10,435 nt of DNA. It comes from Chlamydiota bacterium. GTDB taxonomy: Bacteria > Chlamydiota > Chlamydiia > Chlamydiales > JAJFMB01. Positions 1-6,346 of this stretch are shown piece by piece. How positions within the stretch are numbered: position 1 is the stretch's first letter; each line of letters begins with the position of its first letter. Below the pieces are notes generated by a model. The model did no database searches. It saw only the letters and a program-made list of their open reading frames with translations, and was not told where the DNA came from. The stretch spans positions 1 through 10,435 of the forward strand of contig JAJFMB010000023.1 of assembly GCA_021772355.1 (NCBI GenBank), given 5' to 3'. A program made the position numbers and the translations under genes.

Positions 1-227
1 TTGGAGCTTTGGCCAAAAAGCAAGACCCCTTATGTCTCGAGTTTCTAAAACAGTGTTCAGACATCATACACTATATCCCTGAGATTGCACTACTAGTTCC
101 AAATTGTGAAGAAGAAAGCAAATATATTAGAAGTTTGATTGCTATCGCTAAACAAAAAAAACTAGATAAATTTACAAGAGATTTCCTTGATGAATCTGAT
201 AATAAGGTGCTTAATGCTATCAATTAA
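1..227 (+). CDS. 3' end of an unrecognised protein (partial)
   Basis: The reading frame is open from the first bases of the window (frame of position 3) and stops with TAA at 225-227, giving about 75 residues. A TTG at 9-11 could serve as a start, but no ribosome-binding site can be judged and the frame continues upstream, so I read this as the C-terminal part of a longer gene. The visible part looks soluble and helical, rich in Leu, Ile, Lys and Asp/Glu, with one hydrophobic stretch (IIHYIPEIALLV) and no signal peptide or recognisable motif. It is more AT-rich than the genes that follow. Its stop codon lies 3 bp from the stop codon of the convergent glycoside hydrolase gene, so no separate terminator fits between them. 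Function unknown. Confidence 0.5.
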   Translation, partial: GALAKKQDPLCLEFLKQCSDIIHYIPEIALLVPNCEEESKYIRSLIAIAKQKKLDKFTRDFLDESDNKVLNAIN

Positions 228-230
228 GCC

Positions 231-1955
231 CTAAAGCAGCCCCTTCTCTAGTGCTTGCGTGAGCAGGAGAATGGCCGCATTGAAATAGGCGGAGCTGTCT
301 CCTTCTGGGTCGGTTGTTTGGGGTTGGTGTTCTGTTATAGCGTAGTGAAGGAGGGAGGGCTCCAATTCGGTAGCGAGGCTTGTGTCACCTGTGAGTTTTG
401 CGGCTAGGTAGAGCGGAGCATTAAGCGCAGGAGATGCTTCTTCCCAAGAGCCGATCGGTTCTTGCGTTAGGGCATTGATGCCTCCTGAAGGAAGTGTTCC
501 GTTTTTTACGAAGGGGGTGACACTATTAAGCAGAGATTTGAGAGCCTTTTTTAGAGATGGAGTGTTGGAAGCTTTGGGATTTTTGGAGACGTATGAACTG
601 ACCCAAAGAGGGAAGCGGCACGCATCATAGCCGTAGCTATTAGACCATTCATTTTGAGGGTAGTCTTTGTTGTTATAGATGACATTTGGGAAAAGGCCTG
701 TATTACAATTTTCCTGAAATTCTAAAATAGAGTTTATGCTTTTTGTAGCAACGGTTGAAAAAGAGAACAGGATGTCAGAAATATCATCTTGAGTGAGAAA
801 AACAGTTGCGACGTTTTTTTGAAGGCATGATTTGCTTTGCGAGGTTGAGCCCTCGTCATCTACGGTCCACACCTGATCGTTATATTCGTAGAAATAATCA
901 CTTTTCATTGTGGGGTTACCTTGTTCATCGTAGTAGGTGGCTTGGATGGTGGCGTTGGCGTAGTCGAGATCAGTTGAGGAAAAAATTGCAACTGCGGTAG
1001 TGAGAGGAGCTACGGTGTAGCCTTTTGAGGCTCCCGATTTGGGAATGAAATGGGAGTCGACTTTGATATCACCACTCCCTCCCAGATAATCAATCGATAG
1101 CGTATGAGCGGTATTGTTTATAAAAGTGAGTTGAAGTGAGTTCTTGGGGGTGTGAGAAGGAAGTTTTGTGGGGCATGCAGTTGAGATTGAAGGGGGTGCA
1201 ATGGCATTGAGAGCAGCAAACGCCTGTGGTGTTAAATAGCCGGGATAAAGCACTTCTGTACCAGCTATTCCCCATTGGCTTCCCGGTGTGTAAAGCACAG
1301 TTTTCCGATCAATATCGTGCAAGCGAATCGATTTTGCCATTTCAGTAAAGAGGGCATCATAGCCAAGTTTTCCTAAATTTGTGTGGAATTTATTTTTTTT
1401 CCAGGAGCCTTTTTTGACTCGTTTAGAAGCAAGGGAGATTGCCCAGGCAATTTGAATATCTGCATCAGTGGCTGAACCGGAAGAGTAGTAAGAGGGGTCC
1501 TCAGGTTTGCTTTGATACCAAAAAGGCATACCAGTCTCATTAACAATCCATGGCATCATTAGTGGAGCTTTTGCGAGGCATGTTTGTGTGGAGCCATCAT
1601 ACAAACTGCAGCCGTAATTTTGTGCGGTAGCGAGTGTGTAGCGTAAGAATTTATCAAAGGTCACTTGATCATTATAGGCATAGGCTAAAAGCAGTCCGTA
1701 TCCCATACCCTCAGAGGTAGAGGGGCGCTGTCCTTTTTGCACAGGAGAATAGGCCGATGATCCGATAAAAATCACGCGTGCTTGGTCATGTTCATAAATG
1801 TAGTCCACAAAGCCATTCTTGGGATCGATCCATTGTGCATAACTACTTGTCCAGCTTGTTGAAATTGTTTTTTTTTGAGGTTTCTTTTTTGCAATTTTTG
1901 CTTCAGCAGAGAAGGAAAAAAAAAGTAGAGAGAGGGCAAAAAAATAGCGGAACAT
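231..1955 (-). CDS. Secreted glycoside hydrolase family 8 (endoglucanase-like), interrupted catalytic domain
   Basis: 574-residue exported enzyme likely to cut beta-1,4-glucan (cellulose-type) or related polysaccharide by the inverting GH8 mechanism. Residues 1-19 are a signal peptide ending SAEA, followed by a Lys-rich linker (20-30). The GH8 fold starts near residue 34. STSEGMGYG (79-87) carries the expected catalytic acid E82, and SATDADIQIAWA (161-172) matches most of the GH8 signature, with D164 and D166. YPGYLTPQAF (237-246) and YDACRFPLW (443-451) are later GH8 blocks; D444 sits where the catalytic base is expected (inference). Between them, residues about 257-380 form an extra beta-rich block not usual in this family. 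The C-terminal blocks (485-520, 554-574) again fit GH8. Start ATG 1953-1955 has GAGGT just upstream. Substrate is unproven: cellulose, xylan and chitosan are all cut by GH8 members. Six cysteines downstream of the signal peptide could form disulfides after export. Confidence 0.85.
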   Translation of the reverse strand: MFRYFFALSLLFFSFSAEAKIAKKKPQKKTISTSWTSSYAQWIDPKNGFVDYIYEHDQARVIFIGSSAYSPVQKGQRPSTSEGMGYGLLLAYAYNDQVTFDKFLRYTLATAQNYGCSLYDGSTQTCLAKAPLMMPWIVNETGMPFWYQSKPEDPSYYSSGSATDADIQIAWAISLASKRVKKGSWKKNKFHTNLGKLGYDALFTEMAKSIRLHDIDRKTVLYTPGSQWGIAGTEVLYPGYLTPQAFAALNAIAPPSISTACPTKLPSHTPKNSLQLTFINNTAHTLSIDYLGGSGDIKVDSHFIPKSGASKGYTVAPLTTAVAIFSSTDLDYANATIQATYYDEQGNPTMKSDYFYEYNDQVWTVDDEGSTSQSKSCLQKNVATVFLTQDDISDILFSFSTVATKSINSILEFQENCNTGLFPNVIYNNKDYPQNEWSNSYGYDACRFPLWVSSYVSKNPKASNTPSLKKALKSLLNSVTPFVKNGTLPSGGINALTQEPIGSWEEASPALNAPLYLAAKLTGDTSLATELEPSLLHYAITEHQPQTTDPEGDSSAYFNAAILLLTQALEKGLL

Positions 1956-1986
1956 GTGACCTCATGAATAGTGTGATTAAGAAAAC

Positions 1987-2015
1987 ATTATCATGTATGA
2001 AATTAGAGATTCAAA
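1987..2015 (-). promoter_or_regulatory. Candidate sigma-70-type promoter for the GH8 gene
   Basis: Read on the minus strand, TTTGAA (2015-2010) and GATAAT (1992-1987) are separated by exactly 17 bp. They match four of six bases of the TTGACA consensus, when aligned without gaps fewer, and five of six bases of TATAAT. Transcription would begin near 1980, leaving a leader of about 25 nt before the GH8 start codon. The region is AT-rich, so a chance match is quite possible. Confidence 0.35.
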
Positions 2016-2050
2016 TCATTTATTATATGTATCATAGTGTAGAGAGACCA

Positions 2051-2059
2051 AAAGGAGGT
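2051..2059 (+). promoter_or_regulatory. Strong Shine-Dalgarno site for the SMP-30-like gene
   Basis: AAAGGAGGT lies 6 nt before the ATG at 2066 and is a near-perfect complement of the 3' end of 16S rRNA. It is by far the best ribosome-binding site in the window; most other genes here have weak ones. It fixes the start at 2066 and suggests efficient translation of this secreted protein. Confidence 0.8.
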
Positions 2060-2065
2060 TTTTAG

Positions 2066-3229
2066 ATGCGTTTTATGTTGATTCTCATTGCAGCAATGAT
2101 AAGCTTTACTAGTGTTAATGCTGATAAATTTATCAACCACCCTACACTATCACCCACATTTACACCGCAACTGCCTTTAGAAGTGTATGACGATGCTTTT
2201 GCTAAGATTATTGGTAAGGAGCCCAAGTTGCAAATGCTCGCAACGGGATTTGGCTTTACGGAAGGTCCTGTTTACTTCGCTGATGCAGAAGGGAGTGAAA
2301 CAGGGTATCTAATCTTTACCGATCAACTGAATGATAATATTAATATGATTCGCTGGTACGGATTAAATCCTTTTAACCAAATTTCTAAGTTGTCTTGGAG
2401 TAATGCAGAAATTTTTCGTCACCCTTCGAATATTGCCGATGGACAGAGCAACACTTTACAAGGAAACCTGATTACAGCTGAAACAACCGGTAGACGTGTT
2501 TCTATTACAGAAGCTGATGGAACAGTAAAAACGTTAGTGGGTTTTTATGAGGGAAAGCCGCTCAACTCTCCTAATGACTTGGTGACAAAATCTGATGGGA
2601 CTGTATGGTTTACCGATCCGGGTTATGGGTGCTTACAGTTTCCTCAAGAGTGTTATCTCCCCAATAATGTGTATCGCTATGATCCCAAAACTGATGATAT
2701 TACTGTTGTAACCGGAAATCTGATGATGCCGAATGGTATTGCATTCTCTCCGGATGAGAAGATTTTATACATTATCGATAGCGGAGCGATACAGGCGCCT
2801 CTGACACTTTATCAGAAATATCCTCACGCTATTTATGCCTTTGATGTGGTTGACGGTGGCAAAAGTATTACGAACCAACGTTTGTTTGCTGTGGTCTCCC
2901 CGGGATTTCCCGATGGAATGCGCTTGGATGAACATGGGAATATTTATGTTGGAGCTCTCGATGGGGTGCATGTAATTAATCCTGATGGAAAGGTGATCGG
3001 CAAGATTCTTATGCCTAAAGAGACTGCTAATCTATGTTTTGGCGGAAAGGATATGAATATCTTATTTATCTGTTCGTCAGACTCTGTTTGGGCCATTAAG
3101 TTGAATGCTAAAGGCGCTGTTCCTCTTCCTATTTTGGCAAAACAGCAGGCAAAGCCGAAAGTTGAACCAGCGAAAACTTTTACGCCTCGTAAAAGCAAAA
3201 CATTGATGCGACCTGAATCAAAATCTTAG
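2066..3229 (+). CDS. Secreted SMP-30/gluconolactonase/LRE-like beta-propeller protein
   Basis: 387 residues with a signal peptide (1-19, cleavage after VNA), so the mature protein is likely periplasmic or secreted. The body is a six-bladed SMP-30/gluconolactonase-type propeller. The four usual metal-ligand positions are present: E66 in FTEGP, N170 in SPNDL, N223 in MPNGIAFSPD and D283 in PDGMRLD, with WFTDPGYG (181-188) between them. Members hydrolyse sugar lactones or other esters; this one most resembles the bacterial gluconolactonase group, but the substrate cannot be read from sequence. After the fold, residues about 358-387 form a Lys/Pro-rich basic tail not needed for catalysis. It is read divergently from the GH8 gene, which hints at shared control and a common sugar-related role (inference). 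The hairpin at 3238-3263 follows 8 bp after its stop codon. Confidence 0.85.
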   Translation: MRFMLILIAAMISFTSVNADKFINHPTLSPTFTPQLPLEVYDDAFAKIIGKEPKLQMLATGFGFTEGPVYFADAEGSETGYLIFTDQLNDNINMIRWYGLNPFNQISKLSWSNAEIFRHPSNIADGQSNTLQGNLITAETTGRRVSITEADGTVKTLVGFYEGKPLNSPNDLVTKSDGTVWFTDPGYGCLQFPQECYLPNNVYRYDPKTDDITVVTGNLMMPNGIAFSPDEKILYIIDSGAIQAPLTLYQKYPHAIYAFDVVDGGKSITNQRLFAVVSPGFPDGMRLDEHGNIYVGALDGVHVINPDGKVIGKILMPKETANLCFGGKDMNILFICSSDSVWAIKLNAKGAVPLPILAKQQAKPKVEPAKTFTPRKSKTLMRPESKS

Positions 3230-3237
3230 ATTCTTTT

Positions 3238-3263
3238 CTAGTGCCGGCAAACACCGGCACTAG
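3238..3263. terminator. Perfect hairpin between convergent genes (atypical terminator)
   Basis: CTAGTGCCGG (3238-3247), loop CAAACA, CCGGCACTAG (3254-3263): a perfect 10-bp stem with a GC-rich tip, between the SMP-30-like gene and the convergent kinase-like gene. Neither strand has a clear run of T after the stem; on the plus strand the run of T lies before it. It is therefore not a textbook intrinsic terminator. It may terminate weakly in both directions or protect the 3' ends of both messages. The TAG stop of the minus-strand gene (3260-3262) lies inside the stem. Confidence 0.55.
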
Positions 3264-4075
3264 GGTATGTCAATTGTTCTGATAATTTTTTTCCAGTGCT
3301 TTTGATTGGCAGGTGAAAGTAGTGCTGACAACCTTGTAAGTGGAACGGGCCACTCGTGGTGGCTTTGGGTGTCGACAAAGGCAATTTTACCGTCTTTGGA
3401 AAATGGAATGTTTGCAGTTTTTACGCAGTCATGTAGACCGTTTTCCTGGAGAATGACGAGAAGGGCGTCGAGGATCTCTGTTGATACAGTATCTGATTTC
3501 CATAGTTTGCGATTGGTTTTTTCATCATAGATATCCATGTCATCTTCAACCAGAATGAAATAGCGTCCACTATAGTCTTTTGAGGGAGCAGGCTTTGCCG
3601 GGAGGGCGTAGATCCACTTCACAGGGACCTTAAAGAGATGCTCCCAATCATTTCGCTCTATGGTGGAGCGGATAAAGTCTGCGCCTTGTACCCGTTTGAT
3701 CCAGTAGCGCTGTTCTGCACAATTTCCTCCCAAGCTTTGGCAATCGAGATAGGCTTTGATGATATAACCCTTAAGATCAGGGTGCTTTGTGACGACGAGT
3801 TGTGTAAAATTTTTGGGGTAGGGGTTGATAAAGCCCGCTTTTTTCATGCTTGAGGAGGACTTTAATACGCGTGATTGAGAAAAAATTGCATCCAATTTAG
3901 GTTTTAGAGGGTGGGTATCGGGGATTAGGTAAGGAGCGACTTTTTTCCACTCTTTTGCTGATGGCGCGTGAGGGTGACTTTCGGCTGTGAGTAGAGTTGG
4001 TAGGAAAATGGTCAAGAGGAGGAGTTTAGTAAAGCCCGTAAATCCCTGTGAACAGCCCCCCTGACGAACCGACAT
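3260..4075 (-). CDS. Secreted protein with kinase-like motif pattern, function unknown
   Basis: 271 residues when started at ATG 4073-4075, preceded by a modest GGGG ribosome-binding site. This start gives a good signal peptide: basic start, hydrophobic core KLLLLTIFLPTLL (17-29) and TA-E cleavage near 31. A longer open frame reaching 4240 would only read antiframe through the barrel gene and is rejected. The mature part resembles kinase-fold proteins in outline: GYIIKAYLD (103-111) like the beta3 lysine strand (K107), YFILVEDDMDI (172-182) like a hinge, and LHDCVKTANIPF (214-225) followed by GKIAFVDT (229-236). The spacing N222 to D235 is 13, as between catalytic-loop Asn and DFG Asp in kinases. 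However, D216 to N222 is 6 instead of 5, and DFG is replaced by DTQ. I recall similar proteins in environmental chlamydiae, but this is memory, not a search. It may be a pseudokinase-like or unrelated fold. Its first 50 bp overlap the barrel gene. Confidence 0.7.
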   Translation of the reverse strand: MSVRQGGCSQGFTGFTKLLLLTIFLPTLLTAESHPHAPSAKEWKKVAPYLIPDTHPLKPKLDAIFSQSRVLKSSSSMKKAGFINPYPKNFTQLVVTKHPDLKGYIIKAYLDCQSLGGNCAEQRYWIKRVQGADFIRSTIERNDWEHLFKVPVKWIYALPAKPAPSKDYSGRYFILVEDDMDIYDEKTNRKLWKSDTVSTEILDALLVILQENGLHDCVKTANIPFSKDGKIAFVDTQSHHEWPVPLTRLSALLSPANQKHWKKIIRTIDIP

Positions 4076-4826
4076 TACGTCCCCATAAGTGCTGAAACAG
4101 ACCGAAGTAGGCGTAGGTGCAGCCAAAGAGGCAGTATTCAGCTTGAATAGAGCCTTTGAGAAGGCGGAAGTTCGGATTAAGTTCCACAAGGCTCGCATCA
4201 AAGCGCATATCTCCATTAAACACACCATAGATAAGATCAAGGTCGGTGAGGATTTTTAAGCGAGGAAAAAGGAAGTATCCGTACTTTATCTCAAAGCGAA
4301 ATTGATCTGAAGGGTATTTTTCATACAGACGGTATCCGATTTTGGCATCGTAGTAGCACAAATGGTTAAAAAGATGGAAGTAGCGGTAGCTCCGTAAGTT
4401 GATCCCTAATCCATAGGTCCCGTAGCGCAATGGGGCGCGGTAGCCCGCTTTTGATGGGATAATGACATTCACATGTGAGGTGACGAAGTTTCCTTTCCAT
4501 GTGAGAAGGTGAGAGCGCCAGCCAAATTCATAATCGCGCACGCCTTGGGAATTGCGATTAACGGTTTGTTTGAAGCGCGCGTAGGCTATTTTGGCGGTAA
4601 AGGCATTGCAAGGCATAACCCCATATTCGAGATAGCAAATCCCTTCTCGTTGCTGAAATTTATTGTAAGTTGGTAAATGACGGCCGGATTGCCCCCAAAA
4701 GTGATCTGTGTGGTAATCGTAGTATTTGATATCGAGTAAGATATGCCCTTTTTCCGGCATTACAGGGGTGTCGGAATACAATAAAAAAGGAAATAATGCA
4801 GCGATAATAAGAAAAAAAAGCTTCAT
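4026..4826 (-). CDS. Probable outer-membrane beta-barrel protein
   Basis: 266 residues with a signal peptide (1-18, KLFFLIIAALFPFLLYS). The mature part has no hydrophobic helix. It consists of alternating short amphipathic strands rich in Tyr, Phe, Gly and Arg (for example YRYFHLFNHLCYYDAKIGYRL and FRFEIKYGYFLF) and ends in GIYGLY with a C-terminal aromatic residue. This is the pattern of a protein assembled into the outer membrane by the BAM complex. The strand layout loosely recalls the 'MetA-pathway of phenol degradation'/transporter-like barrel group, which is a guess. The start ATG lies 9 bp after the ABC ATPase stop, with a weak AAGAAG site in the gap, so it should be co-transcribed with the importer. 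It could provide passage of the importer's substrate across the outer membrane (inference). Four cysteines occur in the mature barrel, which is unusual outside chlamydiae-like cysteine-rich envelopes. Confidence 0.7.
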   Translation of the reverse strand: MKLFFLIIAALFPFLLYSDTPVMPEKGHILLDIKYYDYHTDHFWGQSGRHLPTYNKFQQREGICYLEYGVMPCNAFTAKIAYARFKQTVNRNSQGVRDYEFGWRSHLLTWKGNFVTSHVNVIIPSKAGYRAPLRYGTYGLGINLRSYRYFHLFNHLCYYDAKIGYRLYEKYPSDQFRFEIKYGYFLFPRLKILTDLDLIYGVFNGDMRFDASLVELNPNFRLLKGSIQAEYCLFGCTYAYFGLFQHLWGRNVGSSGGLFTGIYGLY

Positions 4827-4835
4827 GCTTTCTTC

Positions 4836-5567
4836 TTAATAAATTAGCACATTTTCTAAATAGTCTTTTGCTTCATTTGTTTGAGGTTTTGAAAAAAAAT
4901 GTTCCGTATCGGAAATTTCTAGTAGATTGCCTTGGGCCATAAAACCAATTGTATCGGCGATGGACTTTGCAAAATGCACATGATGAGTGACGAGCAAGAA
5001 GCTGCCGCTTTCTTGTTTTAATTCTGCGATGAGGCTTAGAACTTCTGCTGTCATAATAGGATCAAGCGCAGACGTTGGTTCGTCAAAGAGGAGTATCTTG
5101 GGCTTGATTGCAATAGCGCGTAAGATGGCAACACGCTGGCATTGTCCACCTGAGAGTTCTGCCGGTACTTTATGAGCGTGGGTTGCAAGGCTAAAACGTC
5201 CTAAAAGTTCAAAAGCGCATGATTCGGCTTCTTCTTGACTATAGTCGTGGACACAAACGAGGGGGAGTGTGATGTTTTGTAACGCCGAAAGATGAGGGAA
5301 TAAATTAAACGCTTGAAAAACGATACCAACTTGCCGACGGTGTTTGATTAATGAAGTTTCGTCAAAGCACATCTTTTCTTGATCGATCCAAATCTCGCCG
5401 CTATCAGGACGGTCGAGGCCGGCGATCAGGCGGAGTAGTGTTGATTTACCTCCTCCGGAGGGACCTAAAATGGCTAAAACTTTGTCGGAGGGAACAGAAA
5501 GAGTGACGTTTTTGACGGCAACCCCCTTTTTGTAGCTTTTTGAGACTTTTTGTAGCTCAATATGCAT
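4836..5567 (-). CDS. Polar amino-acid ABC importer, ATP-binding subunit (GlnQ/HisP type)
   Basis: 243 residues, the usual length for this subfamily. All nucleotide-binding motifs are present: Walker A GPSGGGKST (35-43), Q-loop Q85 in FQAFNLFPH, signature LSGGQCQR (138-145), Walker B ILLFDEP (158-164) with catalytic E163, D-loop SALDP (166-170) and switch H195. The FQAFNLFPHLSALQNI stretch is typical of GlnQ/HisP-type importers. One small oddity is Cys143 where Gln is common in the signature. ATG 5565-5567 overlaps the permease stop by 11 bp, with AGAGG about 10 nt upstream inside the permease gene, so translation of the two is probably coupled. It acts as a dimer on the cytoplasmic face of the inner membrane with the permease product. 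Confidence 0.95.
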   Translation of the reverse strand: MHIELQKVSKSYKKGVAVKNVTLSVPSDKVLAILGPSGGGKSTLLRLIAGLDRPDSGEIWIDQEKMCFDETSLIKHRRQVGIVFQAFNLFPHLSALQNITLPLVCVHDYSQEEAESCAFELLGRFSLATHAHKVPAELSGGQCQRVAILRAIAIKPKILLFDEPTSALDPIMTAEVLSLIAELKQESGSFLLVTHHVHFAKSIADTIGFMAQGNLLEISDTEHFFSKPQTNEAKDYLENVLIY

Positions 5568-6336
5568 AGCGGTATTTCCTCTCTAACCATCTGCTAAATA
5601 ATGAAATGGGAATGGTTAGTGCAAGGTAGCCTAACGCAAGAGGAAAAAAACTCTCAAGCGTGCTGTATGTCGCGCTATTGACCTGTTGTGCCATATAAGA
5701 GAAGTCGCGTACGCCGATAACGGAGAGTAATGAGGAGTCTTTTACTAAAGATGCTAGTTGTCCCGTAAGAGGAGGAAGTATGTTTCGAAATGCTTGCGGA
5801 AATATAACGTGGCGATAGGTTTGGAAGCGAGTGAAGCCCATGGCTTTTGCAGCGTCGGTTTGTGATTTTGGAATATTTTCAATGCCGGCGCGAAATATTT
5901 CAGCCAGATACGCTCCTCCAAAAAGAGAGAGGACGATGACTCCAACACTTGTGCGGTTCTCAAGACCAATAGCATTGGCAATGACGTAGTAAAAAAATAG
6001 AATCTGTACGAGCAAAGGGGTTCCACGGATAACTTCGATGTAAATGATCGAAAAAAAGCGCAAGATATGAAAATGCGCTTTTCTTAACAAAGCACAAAGG
6101 ATTCCAATCATGCAGCTAAAGATAAGCGAAAGAAAGGAGAGTTGAATGGTTTTAAACCATCCCTGCACAAAAAGTTCTCTGTATTCCCAAACGGCTTCCC
6201 ATTGGTAAACCTGCGTTTGGAAAAATGCAAAACAGACGAAAGAAATACCCAAAAGTGTGATAAAGAAGTTGGCACCCAAAATCCAAAAAGGGGTGGGATG
6301 ATAACGATTCGAAATAAAAAACGTTGAGATACTCAA
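5557..6336 (-). CDS. Polar amino-acid ABC importer, permease subunit
   Basis: 259-residue inner-membrane protein of the HisM/GlnP family. An N-terminal membrane segment (about 18-39) precedes the conserved core with about five further segments. EVIRGTPLLVQ (101-111) is a hallmark of the family. The cytoplasmic EAA loop that contacts the ATPase spans about 146-180 (EIFRAGIENIPKSQTDAAKAMG, then FPQA). The start is TTG 6334-6336: GAGGA lies 5 nt upstream, there is no ATG near the N terminus, and the first segment requires a start here. The GAGGA overlaps the TGA stop of the binding-protein gene, a coupling arrangement. A single permease gene implies a homodimer, as in GlnP-type systems with one permease. 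Confidence 0.93.
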   Translation of the reverse strand: MSISTFFISNRYHPTPFWILGANFFITLLGISFVCFAFFQTQVYQWEAVWEYRELFVQGWFKTIQLSFLSLIFSCMIGILCALLRKAHFHILRFFSIIYIEVIRGTPLLVQILFFYYVIANAIGLENRTSVGVIVLSLFGGAYLAEIFRAGIENIPKSQTDAAKAMGFTRFQTYRHVIFPQAFRNILPPLTGQLASLVKDSSLLSVIGVRDFSYMAQQVNSATYSTLESFFPLALGYLALTIPISLFSRWLERKYRYAY

Positions 6337-6341
6337 AAAGG

Positions 6342-6346
6342 TCCTC
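6342..6346 (-). promoter_or_regulatory. Ribosome-binding site overlapping a stop codon
   Basis: Read on the minus strand, TGAGGA contains both the TGA stop of the binding-protein gene (6347-6345) and the GAGGA ribosome-binding site (6346-6342) of the permease, 5 nt before its TTG start. A ribosome ending the binding protein sits directly on the next initiation site, which explains how a TTG start can be used well. Confidence 0.7.

Larger units (their letters stand above)
1956..2065. promoter_or_regulatory. Shared divergent regulatory region
   Basis: This 110-bp AT-rich gap is the only substantial intergenic region in the left half. It separates the divergent GH8 and SMP-30-like genes and must hold the promoters of both. 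The minus-strand promoter candidate is listed separately. On the plus strand the stretch TTATTATATGTATCAT (2020-2035) offers several -10-like hexamers (TATTAT 2021-2026, TATCAT 2030-2035), but no convincing -35 box stands 16-18 bp upstream, so the plus promoter is not assigned. A short interrupted palindrome TCATGTATGA (1991-2000) lies in the middle and could be a weak operator, though its arms are only 4 bp. Confidence 0.5.

Noticed and set aside
1968..2040. Direct repeat ATAGTGT at 1968-1974 and 2034-2040 in the divergent control region
   Set aside because: Only 7 bp in an AT-rich region, so a chance match is likely; too weak to call an operator pair.
1778..2065. Plus-strand 95-residue open frame ending just before the SMP-30-like gene
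   Set aside because: It covers the signal-peptide end of GH8 on the opposite strand and the control region, has low-complexity Phe/Lys runs from antisense reading and no ribosome-binding site.
4076..4240. N-terminal extension of the kinase-like gene to 4240
   Set aside because: It would run 165 bp further inside the barrel gene in another frame, has no signal-peptide logic, and the ATG at 4075 gives a proper signal peptide.
5527..5557. 11-bp direct repeat TTTTTGTAGCT at 5527-5537 and 5547-5557
   Set aside because: It lies inside the ATPase coding region and is explained by Lys/Ser-rich codons (LQKVSKSYKKG); no third copy was seen.
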